From: Dentipellis sp. KUC8613
Taxonomy: Eukaryota > Basidiomycota > Agaricomycetes > Russulales > Hericiaceae
Direction of reading: 5' to 3'
Length of the DNA: 64,000 nt
Assembly (NCBI GenBank): GCA_002286715.1
Contig: NSJX01000001.1
Span: forward strand, 1,729,805 to 1,793,804
A program made the translations under genes and the position numbers. The notes under the pieces are model-generated. The model ran no database searches, was not told the DNA's origin, and was given only the letters and a program-made list of their open reading frames with translations. How positions within the stretch are numbered: the first letter of the stretch is position 1; each line of letters opens with the position of its first letter. This document shows, one piece after another, positions 14,866 through 26,900 of the stretch.

Positions 14866-17800
14866 ATGCCTGACGACATCCTCATTGTCCCTGTCGTCCT
14901 TCCCGGTGGATCTCTACACTTTTCGTCTATAGCAAAGGATGGGACGGTGCAAGACGTTATCAATTCTCTGACTACTATTGAGGAAGTCCTTTCAGACGTC
15001 CTCGGGGAACTGCAACCATCCGGGTGGTGCATTCAGCACATTAGACAAGAGCAGCATGGTCGTCAGTGGGAGGAGGAAGAGTTGGAAGCACTGGGAGATG
15101 GTGCGTATCCACCTGTCGCGGCCCTTTCTGAAGCTTTCTCATCGGCTCGCAGACATCCTGGATCCTTCTGTGGAGGTCGCGCCCGTCGTAAATGAGACGT
15201 CTTCTAGACCATCCTTGGATCGCCATTTCTCGTCATTCGCCCTCACATCGCACCTTCACACACCTGTTCTGCGGCTCGTGTCTATGCACCCGTCTTTGTC
15301 CCTCACAGTGACCTTCATCCGCGTCCCCGAGATTCATGATGGCTTCGAATGGACGTGCTTCTTCGCTAGGTCAAGCACGGTGCACGACGTCATTGAATTA
15401 ATTGTACAGACCCTCGGCCTGACAAAGTCTCTGCCAATCCCCGGTGGAGGCACACTCGACTACGTTCTGGAGGAAGTATGGAGTGAGGGTGATACAGAAA
15501 GTGAGACACCATCTTACTTTGCATTGCAGAAGCCTTCATGGCATCTCATTTAGAAGCATCCAGAATCCCTGCTAGCTCTGTCATATCAACCATAGTTGGC
15601 TCAACCACAAGCCCCAGTGGGTTCTCCAAGCGTGCTACACGCCGTTTCCATTTCGCCGTTCCGGACGAATGGTACCGGCGGTCAAATTCTAGGTCAATCT
15701 CGTCAACTTCGACTGAGCCGTCAGAGTCAACTATTAAAGCGCTTCGAGACATGGAAGAGTCGGAAGACAACGAAGAGGGAACAGCCAAGCAGAAGGATAA
15801 GCCACCATCTAGTACGCCTTCGAAGGGAGACAATGCAGACTGGAGAAACACATTGTCTCAAAACCGCATCTCCAGCATATTCGAAGGATGGCTTCGTCCG
15901 TCCACCCCAACCTCTCCGTCCAAGCTAGATATTGTCGGCTCGCCTGAGCGACTAAGTGTCAGCGAGCCGACTCTTGTGCAGCATTCTACTGGCAATGGCA
16001 ATCGCTCGAGTGTCATCCTCGATGATGATACTCAGCCGGAAGGCGAGCTAGATTCTGCTGAGTTCGAAGAAATGCTGGTGAGCTTCCTCAGACTATGCGT
16101 GTTGTGGCATAACTCAGGCCGTATCAGGATGAGTTGGGTCTGAAGGAGTCGCGGCGTCAAGCGATGTACGATTTACCTCTGGACCGCCGACGATACCTTT
16201 TGGAACAACATAAGCAGTTCCGAACCGCAGTTTCTGCGAAACCCCGCACGCACTCGCATCAACCATCTTATTCCGCGACGGTTGGCCCATCCAGTGGCTC
16301 GAGCATGCTCCCTCGACTTGTTCCTCAACTTACCGGAGACGTAATGAAGAGATTCTCAATTTCTGGATGGGGTGCTGGTGTTGCCACTCCTGCAGTCGTA
16401 TCTCCAGACATGAGCACGAACAGCGGAGAACTCCATAGTGGAGTCGTGGATGTCAAAGGGATGGCAAGAGCAAGCATCGAGAAGGCGGTGGAAGAATCCC
16501 AGCCTCTGCAGCCGCAAAGCACTGGCGGATTATGGTCCAGCTGGTGGAGCTCATCGGGTGGTGAGAAGAGGTCTAGTGGGTCAGGGAAGAGCACAGGCAC
16601 CAAGGACACGAAGACTCCAGTATGGTATGCCGATGGCATCAGGAACGGTAGGACGACCGACGCGAAGCTTGTGAAGCATCTCATCTCTTTGCGTGTGCAT
16701 CTATCTACTGCAAACCTTGCGTGGATCCAGGAGTTTATCGCTGACGAGAAAGGTGCCGAGGTCTTGGGCAGTGTACTGGCTTCTCTTGTTGGCAAGGGCG
16801 GAAAGAGAAAGTCTCTAGGCGATACTGAATCAACTGTTCTCCTCGAGATCGTGAAATGCTTTCGCGTATTGCTGAACACTGAGGTATGCTGCATTTGTGT
16901 TCATTGAAGTCATTGCTCATAGATGATAATTTCTTCAAGATCGGTTTCAGCGAAGTCCTAGCATCGCCGACGATAGTGACATATATCGCATACTCGCTTC
17001 ACGGGTCCTCGACCAAACTACGGAGTCTCGTATCTGACCTTCTCGCTGCCCTCTGCATCCTTGCTCTACCTGAGGGCCACAGAGCCGTTTTGGCAGCTCT
17101 ATCTGACTATCGTGTCGCATTTGATGAAGCTTTCCGCTTTGAAGAACTCATAGCTTCCCTACGACCTCCCGAATCTGATCTGGATGCACCAATAGCTACC
17201 GCAACAATTGACTCTGAGCCTGATGGAGCCTGGGAGGCTAGGACGGCGAGCATGGTTCTCGTCAATGCTCTAACGAACTGTCCTGAAGCCTTGGAGGATC
17301 GTGTCACGCTTCGTGAGGAATTTGGACGACGAGGGCTCAATGAAGTCATAGTGGTAAGGCCTACGTTCCTTTTTTTCAGCAATGGACTCACCTCCAGTCA
17401 CAGACTCTGCGCTATATCAAACCGCCGGATTCCCTCATTACTCAACTCGATGTCTATACAGAAGAGAAGTTCGAGGATGAGGAAGATATGCGGGAACGGG
17501 CGTTAGCTCTCATGAAAAGTGGATATAATCGAAGCACTTCTGACTCGGAAATCGCACTGGACGAATTAGTCCGACTAGCAAGATTGCATACATCTTATCC
17601 GAAGATTGTCGACACCTTGAATGGATATGTCGCTATTCTAGGAAGTGAACATGAAGCGTAGGTGCATGTCTGCAGTATAGTAACGCCCGCTAATACTCCT
17701 ATTAGGGAATACGTTGATCAGCTAGTCGACATCATGGCCGTCTTCATTCAGAACATCGTCAAAATCGAGAATGTGTAAGGGGATTTCCGCTCTCTCAATG

Positions 17801-20800
17801 ACCGTGCTAAGATGTGTCGGATAGTGCTAATGATTGGACATCATTCATGTCTAATTTCGCGGACGCAGTACAACATATCACTGGACAGCGTTTGACGATC
17901 CAAGAGACGTCCAGTACTGATCCTCTGATTGCTGTCGAGCGGGAATTAGAGACGCTGCGTAATCAAATCGAAGAACTTGTCAATGAAGTGAGCTTTTTTG
18001 ATTTTGTGGGGTTCGCACAATCTAACCTGGTATTCCAGCGCTCCACTTTACGAGATCAGGTCGATCAGCAGGCTGCTGAAATCAATACACTACGCTCCTT
18101 AACGAACTTTACTGCTCCTCAGGGAAAGGCTCCCGGCAAGGCTGGACAAGAGGTGAGTAAAATGAACTGTATGCGATCTCCTGTATACTAACTTGACCCC
18201 AGAACTTCCATGGGATTGTTCAGCGGCTTGTGCAGAAGGAGCGACAAGTCTTGCAACTGCAGAGTGAGGTAGATAAATTGAAGGCTCAAAATCCGGGAGA
18301 GCTTCGAGATGCTGTGAGCGTTTATTGTGATATTTTTGGCGGCTGAAGATCTCACTCGTATCACAGGATGAGCGTGCCAAGCGTGAACGTGATAAGGCCA
18401 AGTGGAACAATCTCATGGATGAGATTGCGAAACTCAAGATCAAGGTAAACCGTTTCTTCCACAAGCATCGATAATTTACTGACCTTGGACATTAGCTAAA
18501 TGACACTGAGCAATCCTTCGTGCTGAAAGATAAAGAAGTCATCTATCTGAAGCGTGCCCTTGAGTCCGTCTACTCTCGCTTCCGAACTCGGGAAGAAAGC
18601 CGGGAAGCAGAGACAGATGCGCAGCTCATCGCAGCCAAGGCGATCGAAAGTTGGACCCGGCGCGACGAAGAAATAACGGTCCTTCGTTCTGAGGTCGCGG
18701 AGTTGAAGGCCGCTTTAGCCGCGAAACCTCAATTCTCGAATGAAAAGGACTTCAAGAGCAAAGTCCCGCCGCCTCCGCCTCCCCCGCCCAAGCCGACGAG
18801 AAAACCGACTTCTCAAAATGAATCGACGTCATCGCCTCCGCCTCCACCACCGCCTCCACCTCCTCCCCGGCTAGATTCGTCTGCACCGTCACCATCGCCG
18901 CCGCCGCCTCCGCCACCGCCGCCACCGCCAGCTCCTTCAACTCCTCTCGCGTCACCTCCGGCATCAGCTTCGTCCCCTCCGCCGCCACCGCCACCACCAC
19001 CGCCTCCGATGTCCCCATCTGCGACGGTAATGACTGGAGGAGCCCCTCCGCCACCGCCGCCACCGCCTCCTCCAATGCGTTCTCCAGGAGGTCGTGGCGC
19101 GCCGCCACCGTCGGCTTTCCGTATGGGAAAAACAAATAATGCGCCGCCAGCGAAGCGTCTAAGACCATTCTTCTGGAACAAGCTGCAAACACCGTCATTA
19201 GCCTCGACCGTGTGGAATGATGTGTCCTTGGACTTCTCCATCGCCATGGATGATCTTGAGTCTGCTTTCTCAATGGATAATGCGGAGTCGAGCTCTCCTC
19301 AGGTGTCGCAGACGCGTTCGAGGAAGCAGTCTGTCACGACTCTGCTTGATATTACCAGAGCTAATAATATCGGTAAGTCCTCATTTGCCTCATGACAATG
19401 AATAATGTTCGATTAACGATCATCTAGCCATCATGCTTTCAAGAGTCAAGATGGGAGTGTCAGATATTAGGAAAGCTCTTCTTGACGTCAATGACGAAGC
19501 GTTGTCCGTCGACGACTTGAAGGCGATAGGTCGTCAACTGCCGACGGTCGAGGAAATCGCGAGACTCAAGGACTTCGAGGATGTCAGTAAGCTTGCAAAG
19601 TCGGATCAGTACTTCTACCAGGTACGCATCCCTCCAGAACATATTCGTCTCAGATGGTAATCCGTTCCGCAGATCATGGATATTCCAAGGCTGGCTGAGC
19701 GGCTGGACTGTATGATCTACCGTCGCAGGCTGGAGTTGGATATCGAGGAATTGCGGCCGGAGTTGGATATCGTCCGCAATGCTGCTCGCGAGCTGAAGTC
19801 TTCTCTGAGGTTCAAGCGTGTCCTGCAGGCAAGGCGTTTGTCAACTATACAATGTGTTCATTTACTTACCGTTATTCAGGCCGTTCTCTCCATTGGGAAT
19901 GCACTAAATGGGTCCAGCTTTCGTGGAAGGGCGCAAGGCTTCAAGTTAGATGCTTTGGTCAAGGTGATGCTCTATTATTACCGCACCCTACTAATTATCC
20001 TTCACTAACAAATTTGTAGATGAGAGAAACGAAGACCGTCAAAGGAGGGCCTGACTGCCCGACTCTGCTTCATTATCTTGCCAGAGCCCTTCTGCGCACC
20101 GATCCATCCCTGGTGACCTTTGTTGAGGATATGCCGCATTTAGAAGCTGCGGCTCGAGGTAAGCCCCTCAATCTTAACGTCTGGAACACAATTCTGACCG
20201 GCCATAAATGTAGTTTCTGTGCAGACTTTGGCTGCTTCTATCACGGCACTTGTCAATGGCCTCGACCATATCAACGCAGAAATCAGGAATTCGCGAGCCA
20301 GTCGAGCTCTCCCACAGGACCACTTCGTCAATGTGATGACGGTATAGCTGCATATCTTTGAGGATTTCACACATTTCAGCTGACTTGGGAATATTAGCCA
20401 TTCGTCAGGCAGAACAGTGCAAGCGTAGAGGCCATGAAGCACATGGGATCCGCCATCGAAGTCGAGCTCCGGTCCCTGCTAGCTTATTATGGCGAGACAC
20501 CAGAGTCACCTGAGGCGCCGAAGCCAGAGGACTTCTTCGCTCTCATCCTGTCTTTCTCGTCGTCGCTGCAGAAAGCCGCACTAGAAGTGCATGACAAGCA
20601 GCCAGCGCTGCCTGCTACCCCCGTCATAGTCGAGGAACCAGCCGCGGAGGAAGATTCCTCCGAGCCGGCACGTCCATTGATCTTTAGTCTCGGCCAGCTT
20701 GCTGACCGTTATTATCAGACTGTCAAGGGTGATCCCCATGGTTTGCCGCCGTCGGCGAGAAGTTCCCAAGGACGTGCTGGTGGTCTGTCGGTCGGGCGTG

Positions 20801-20922
20801 GCGACCTTGATCAAGCGATCCGGAGTATGCGTACTGGCAAGCGCCGCGCGAGACCGAACCGCCCACTCAGCAAGATATTCTTCGACGGTGGGAGACCGCA
20901 GAGTCGCGTGTTTGACGCATAA
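14866..20922 (+). CDS. Formin (Diaphanous-related actin nucleator)
   Basis: Nucleates and elongates unbranched actin filaments for polarised growth, septation and cables. Eighteen exons: 14866-15100, 15153-15500, 15530-16077, 16128-16883, 16940-17353, 17404-17657, 17706-17774, 17825-17987, 18039-18152, 18203-18313, 18367-18444, 18496-19372, 19428-19621, 19673-19828, 19880-19963, 20020-20158, 20214-20341, 20398-20922; 1,730 residues. Order of domains: Ser-rich N-terminus; Rho-binding/FH3 domain from MLDELGLKESRRQAMYDLP; a coiled coil (17.8-18.75 kb); an FH1 with long polyproline runs (18760-19080); FH2 from RLRPFFWNKL through QAVLSIGNALNGSSFRGRAQGFKLDAL; and a DAD-like basic motif DLDQAIRSMRTGKRRARP near the C-terminus. 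FH3 plus DAD suggests autoinhibition released by a Rho GTPase. One intron (19829-19879) appears to be GC-AG. Confidence 0.94.
18760..19090 (+). repeat. Polyproline low-complexity tract (formin FH1)
   Basis: Several uninterrupted proline runs encoded by CCN codons, separated by short Ser/Ala/Thr spacers. FH1 runs of this kind bind profilin-actin. Codon choice varies (ccg, cct, cca), so the tract is not a simple DNA microsatellite. The reverse strand reads as a long Gly-rich open frame that is only a shadow. Confidence 0.9.
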
Positions 20923-21165
20923 ATTGTTGCTATGTTGCTTGTTAGAAGAAAGACGCAAATTGTGCTCCCATGGACATCAGGTTTGGTTGTTGGAATAGCT
21001 GCAGATCAGTATCTACCCTGGATCAGTGTATGCTAGGCATTGTATGGATGGTAACGATGTTTCATGATATACAAGATGCATCTATATATGTATAACTTCA
21101 TGCTTGGTGGTTCTCATTCAACGGCGATACCTTGTCGCATTCCTCCACGCAATCAAGGAAGAGGT

Positions 21166-22498
21166 TCATGAATCTCGGGACCTACATGTCAAGATCAACA
21201 CCCAGCAAGCGGCTTTTAGAGAAGGGGGCGAGCTCACGTCAAGTTCAAGAGCCACGAAGCAGTTCTTGCCCGTCGCGCCCCAGCTATCGTCGCACGCGCG
21301 ATAGCCCCAGACGTCCGCGACGGTCTCGCCGGCAGTGTGAGCTCCGTGCAGCTCGACGTCCACCCGATACCGCTTGCCCGTGAACAGCGTCGGGTCGGAC
21401 ACGTACGCGACGGTGAGCGCGTCGTGGATGGGCGGGCCGTCCTTGAACCCGAACGTCGTCTCGTACGCGTCCTTGAAGAACGTGATCAGCGTCGACAGCG
21501 TGTGTCGGAGGTTCGTGGACGCCACGGCGGCGCCCGCATCGGTGCTGGTGCTGGTGCCGTGGAGGAGACGTGCGTGGATGGCTTTCGTGACGATCGCCTG
21601 GTGCGTCACGTTCAACGGTATCATCGTCTTTGGCACGTTCGCGTCCAGCACGATCTGCGCGGCCTCGGCTGCATGTCAGATTAGCATCACCCATTCAAGT
21701 GCGCAGATGAAATGATCACTTACGATCACAAAGGATGTTAAACTCTGCAACCAGATATCTTCAGCATTAACCCTCTTCGAAACAGACACAGCACAGTACA
21801 AACCTGCCACCGCCGAGCGGTTCCCGACGCCAATCCCACCGCCCATGAACACGACCTGCTCTACACCCTCCAGCAGCTCCGGATGCACGCTCAAAAACAG
21901 CGCGACATTCGTGAGCGGGCCGCACGCCACAATCGCAACCTTCTGCCCCTTTCCGCTCTGCCACGAGTCTCTCACCGCGCGCGCGAGCGCCTCGATCGCA
22001 GTGAGGTGGTCGCGGTCCGGGCGCAGGCGCGCGTGCACGCCCGCGGCGGCGACGCTGGGCAGGCCCTCGACGCCGCCGAGCCCGTCGGTGCCGTGGATCT
22101 CGGAGTCGTGCCGCACGGGGCGCAGGAGCGGCTTGGACGCGCCCGGGTGGACGCGCACGTCGTGGGCGGCGGCGAACGCGTACAGACACCGCGCCGCGTT
22201 CGCGGCGGTGTTCTTGGCATCTGCGTTCCCGTGGACCTGTCCAAGAGATCGCACGTCAGCCCGTCAGCGCGAAGTTTGAGATTGTGGATTGTAGATTGTG
22301 GGTAAAGATGGGCGCGGGGTGGGAGTAGGGCCTTACCGTCGAGACACCGAGAAGATTGATATTCCGGAGGTGGATGGCGAGCAGAATCGCTATCGCATCG
22401 TCGTGGCCCTAAAGCCCAGGCTGTCAGAAATACACTGCTCCGATACAAAGTCCAGAAAATTGCCCTACAGGATCACAGTCAAGCCACACGTTGTTCAT
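21166..22498 (-). CDS. URH1: Inosine-uridine preferring nucleoside hydrolase
   Basis: Hydrolyses purine and pyrimidine ribonucleosides to base and ribose, a salvage step. Five exons on the minus strand: 22469-22498, 22337-22408, 21804-22236, 21724-21744, 21166-21668; 352 residues. The calcium- and ribose-binding signature is split by the first intron and reads DCDPGHDDAI after splicing. VHGNADAKNTAANA, the active-site region CGPLTNVALFLSVHPEL, VVFMGGG and EFNILCDPEAA follow, and the metal-ligand Asp segment GPPIHDALTVAY lies in the last exon. The start at 22498 is forced: an earlier ATG in the leader stops after ten codons. The 21-base exon 4 encodes just the FNILCD part of the motif. Convergent with the formin. 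No signal peptide, so cytosolic. Confidence 0.93.
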
Positions 22499-22604
22499 CT
22501 CTTCCTTGTGATTTGGTGGTTGTGCATCTCGAGCAGGCCCGGAGCACAGTCACCACCAGGTGGGCAATCCATGATATAGTTACAACATGGTGGATGTAGT
22601 ACAA

Positions 22605-22697
22605 GTCACTTTGCCGGAGTGGTTAACGGGATCGCCTGCTAAAAAGCATTCCAGCGGTTGGGCTTTGCCCGCGAGTGTTCGAATCGCTCAGGTGACG
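22605..22697 (+). tRNA. tRNA-Ser (anticodon GCU) with an 11-base intron
   Basis: Acceptor stem GTCACTT (22605-22611) pairs with AGGTGAC (22690-22696), with discriminator G at 22697. D-stem CCG/CGG is at 22614-22616 and 22627-22629. Anticodon stem ATCGC (22631-22635) pairs with GCGGT (22654-22658). The loop CTGCTA is interrupted after position 37 by the intron 22642-22652 and resumes with A at 22653. The long variable arm GGGC-TTT-GCCC and the T-arm GAGTG-TTCGAAT-CGCTC complete a class II serine tRNA. A run of five T at 22699-22703 terminates Pol III. Without the intron the anticodon stem cannot pair, which confirms it. Confidence 0.93.
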
Positions 22698-23001
22698 CTT
22701 TTTCCTTTCCCTTTCCCAAAATATTTTGCGGTAGACATCTAATCGCACTAATGTGCCTCTTCTTGAATTTCCTCCTTTCTCCTTGCCTTCGCATGATGTC
22801 GGTCATACGGATATTGTAACAGCGTAGCATCTTAGAACCTCACGGAAAAAGGCGCACATTCGAGTTCATCTCAATCGCACTCCATGTTCACTTCACGCAA
22901 AGGATGATGTGATGTTACAATTGATGATTATGCAGCTGCTTTATGATGCCAATACAAAGTCCGTCTCGACCGCCAGTGTGACCGGAGCCCGCGTGCCCCG
23001 C
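22698..23001. other. Intergenic region after the tRNA
   Basis: Starts with the Pol III T run (22699-22703). The rest is unannotated sequence up to the stop codon of the RTC3-like gene on the minus strand. Confidence 0.4.
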
Positions 23002-23597
23002 TCAAATGCCACTGCGGCCCTTGCCCCTAGTGTCCACCAAGTGGCCGCCGAGCGTGTCGTTCTTGGAATTCCACGTCGACCCCGAGATGCCTTCGCTCGA
23101 CTCCTCCTTGCCGTTCTGCAGGATCTGCGCGACGACATCGTCGTCTTTGTGCGTGCCGAAGTCGTTGTCAAGATCTTGCTTCGACGCGCGGCCGAGCAGA
23201 CCCTGGTTGCCCTGTTCGGATCGGTAGACATCGAATGCTGGGAGAGCAGAGATGTCAGAGGAGACGCGAAGATAGGGTGGGGGGGCTTACAGTCTACGAC
23301 CTCAACGAGAGGGATCGTGCTACAAAAACGAATATCAGTACCGGCAGATATGAGCTTAGTGGTCCATATTTACGTGTCTAACAAGCGAGCATCAGCAACC
23401 GGGAAGTCGGATCGAGATAAGATAGCTACACACCTCCTTCTTTCCACCTCTTGAACTGCAAAGAAGACGAACCATGAACATCCGATCACACGATAGGACG
23501 AGGGGTGGCGTACCTCTGGTGCGTTAACAATCACGATATAGCTAACGGAGGAAGTGGTGCTGGGCTTGAACACGACCTTGGTAACCGTCTTGGTCAT
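23002..23597 (-). CDS. RTC3: RTC3-like protein (SBDS N-terminal/FYSH domain) with a 4-base microexon
   Basis: Small FYSH-domain protein related to the N-terminus of SBDS and to yeast Rtc3, which is linked to RNA metabolism and stress. Five exons: 23514-23597, 23434-23455, 23374-23377, 23291-23319, 23002-23237; 124 residues. It begins MTKTVTKVVFKP, continues YIVIVNAPEFKRWKEG and then needs the 4-base exon to give DTTIPLVEVVDSFDVY, followed by QGLLGRASKQDLDNDFGT and an end in LVDTRGKGRSGI. The introns flanking the microexon are 56 and 54 bases, like the rest of the window, and each has a CTGAT-like branch site. Using one long intron instead needs a poor donor and loses the family D-T-T motif. 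Confidence in the gene is high and in the microexon good. Confidence 0.85.
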
Positions 23598-23984
23598 TGT
23601 GGTGGGATGTGTGGGTGGTGAATACAGAAAAATGAGGTGTAGTGAGTTGGTTGGGATGATGGCGAATGAGAGGGCGAGCGGGGGACTATAAGAGGGCGCA
23701 AGACCCCGTGACGTCATGGACTCTTTCGGCGGGCACGGCACCGGGCAGTGGCCTTGGCCTTTTGCGTCATGACGGCACCGCATCCAGTATCACCACACCG
23801 TGACTCCCTGGAGCCCCCTCGTCCCCGCGAAGCCCCTCCCAGTCCTCCGCGTTATCTCGAAATCCTCCACATCCATCGATTGTAGTCCCCCGCACCGTCG
23901 AAAATATTCCAGAGGCCCGCCAGCGACCGCGGTCGTACATTCATTCGGATCCATACAGCACAAACCGGCGCCGGCTCTAGACCT
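23598..23984. other. Region between MLH3 and the RTC3-like gene
   Basis: 387 bases holding the 3' end of MLH3 and the promoter of the RTC3-like gene, both on the minus strand. A TATA-like sequence (actataagag) sits near 23685. No other gene is seen. Confidence 0.4.
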
Positions 23985-26900
23985 CTATACAGTGCCTGAG
24001 AATGCACTCCAGTCGACCCTCGGTCCTCGACGCCCTCTCGCAGTTCCGTCTGCAACGTTCGCCAGAGGCACCAACGAGGGCCTGCCATAAGAAGCAACAG
24101 CAGTAAGTACGCAAACGACACAACTTCAAATTCATAACGCACCTCCCGTGCGCGCACTGAAACGGCAACGCAGTATCTGCCAGCTGCAGGATTAGACGCT
24201 CGCACTGTTCTAGATCTAGCGCGTCGTTGAACATGATTGCACCTAGACAGGAGCACGTGAAGACACGCCAGTGAGTCAGAGAATCCAGTCATGCAAGCGC
24301 AGCCGCACTGCGTACCTCGACACGCTCTCGAGTTGACTAGGTCGAGCAGCTCACGCGGGCACCACCGGAGGGCCTTCTGCCACCAAAACGGGTCGTGCGC
24401 ACGCGAATGCGCGTCCAGCTGCGACGGAGCCAGTACCGGCAGCTCCTCGCTGTTCGCAGACGCGAGGAAGCCCTTGAGGAACTCGGAGAGCTCGCTGCCA
24501 ATGACGATCTGCGCCGCTGTCAGCTGATGCCGGACGGCCGGTCAGGGGGTGGGTGCAGACCTTCTCTTTCACGACGTGCGGTATGCGCTTAACCGTCACC
24601 TGCTCGAACATGTCGGCTGCGGCATCCCCCTTCTGCGGGGAAGACTGCGTCTCAATGCCGAATCCCCACCGCTCCAAAAGAGACAGGATATTTGTGTTGG
24701 TGCGCAGGGTGTCTGCCTCCTTCGTCGTCAATAAGACCAGTTTCGGCGGGTCGATGTCCACGGAGTGGTCGTGTCCCATGTCGAGGAAGCCTATACACAG
24801 ATCCTTCAGGAACCTCTCCACGCGCACTCTCTCGGAGGCAGCATGCTGGTCAATGAGTACAAGAGCCCGGTTGCGAGCTTTTTCCTGCAAAGCAAAATCG
24901 TCATCGTCGCTGGAGCTTGCATCTTGTGGCTCGTCTCCAGGAGCGTCGATAGTGCAGACGATAAACTTGCGGTCCAGTTGACTTATCACCTTCGCACGCC
25001 GCAGATCACCGCGTCGGAACCGCTCGATGAGACTGGCTTCATGGCCGATGGCAGACACCATGTCGAAGAAGTGACTCGTTTCTCCTCGACGAACGGTATC
25101 TGCTGGCCGTGTGTCACCATACGGCACCGAAACTGACGGAATGTTTGGTTCCGTGGGCACGTATGCTTTGTTGGCCTATGGAACGTCAACGTTATCTTAC
25201 ACACAGGGAGGGGGGACGCCACTGGAATGGCAATATACCTTCAATGCCTTCAAGATCCATTCCGGGGTGTTTTCTTCATCTATAACCGTCCCAGGGTCTT
25301 TCAGCTTCTTCAGCCATGTTCGGTCCACCATGGTCCTCCTCCCCGAAGAGCTACCGACATTTGTGCTCTGCTCCGCAGCTTCCTCTACAGCATTCCGAGA
25401 GGGTGCCTCACGCGGATAGGAGTTCCCCGTGCGGGGGTCGATGACAAAAGTCACTCTGGTGCTCGGGTCGGTCCAGATGATCTCGCTCTCGCCCTGGTCC
25501 TGGGGAGTCGCATTCTCTTCCGCCTAGACTACAGTGAGCACGATATAGCCAAGACACTGGGGATTCTGACTGACTTCGTGGGCATATATAGGCGCAGAAG
25601 CAGGACGCGGAGTTGGTATAACGGGCGTTTGAACACTTCGAGACGGTATATGCGTCGTGGCCGGAAACGATCCGTGCCGTTTTATGGGTGAAGCATCATG
25701 ATCCACCTTTCTTCTTTTTCGTGGAGACCGCGAATCGTCCCGCACGATTCTGCTCGTGTTGGAGAGGAACCCATAGCGCGTTAGGAATGAACGAACGGTC
25801 GCATCCACGAGAGCAGATACAGTATCGTTACTCTACAAGCTGGTTGTCAATTATCGTGCATCAAGCAGTAGGGGTGCCACTGACGAGGAACCAAATTGCC
25901 GACTTCCCGGGTTCGAGGCAATTGTCGAGTAGGTTAGGGGGTACGATGAGGTCGAGGACGTAGACCGGCTTCTTTTCAGATTTCCGCGGTGAACGCCTCG
26001 CAGCTAAACACTATTCAGCACGCATGAAATATACTTCTCGGACGGCTCACATGAACGGGGCTGGCTGGTTTCACCTTCTTCATCGAATGCCTGGAAAACG
26101 ATGTTCAGAAACAGGACTAAATGCTATGTTGGAAGGCGCACATGTTTTGAGAACGTGCTAGCGGAGAAGGCGCTGTCGATGAGCTGATGTAGATGACACG
26201 GAGAGAGGGGGTGATGGTTGACGGCTGAAATTTGCACTCTTTAGCCTTCAAGGAAGGTGAGCTCAGCCGCGAAGCAGACAAACATAGGTATTGGTGGGAC
26301 TAGCGGAGCATTAGAATTGAAGTGAGATTGCTGCGAAAGCGGAGAGTACATACTTTGGTATGAGCCCCGTCGAGACTGATAAACCCACGGAGTTGACAAT
26401 TGTCTTGACTCACGTCAACTTCTTCCACATGCTAGATCAGCCATTGTCATCAGCATTCCGTCGTCTCAAACAGCTTTCCAGTCGTTTACCTGACACAGGG
26501 CTCGCCCGTAGATGCTACGGAAGGAAGCGACGATAGATCGCGTCTAGGAAATATGAGGAGAGCCCGTCCGAAGCATGATTCATGCATACCTTCGGGATGG
26601 TCATAACTCTTCCCTTATCCAAACCTGACTCTCTCGACTTGTGCACGTCTTCCAAAGAGAAAGATACATTCGGGAACACGAGCGCATATACTTCGATCTC
26701 TCTCCTGATGAGGTCCATGGTCTTGCTCGGTGGGGGATGTGATCGTCGACGAATGGGGAGCTATACAGGCCCTGGTTCATTAGGACGTTAGACGTAAGAC
26801 CCGGGGAGAACATGGCATACATTATAGAAGACATCGCGAAGGCACACGACCGTGCCTGCAGTCTCGCGCCTCCATCTTACGGCAGGGCCTTCATAGAGCA

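Noticed and set aside
18752..19273. Gly-rich and Ala/Val-rich minus-strand frames opposite the formin FH1
   Set aside because: Mirror of polyproline codons; no start context or homology.
26050..26300. Possible break or pseudogene in MLH3, where no long frame is seen for 250 bases
   Set aside because: Exons of 16, 83 and 40 bases join with correct phases and recreate SVNHHPLS and AFDEEGE, so the gene is intact.
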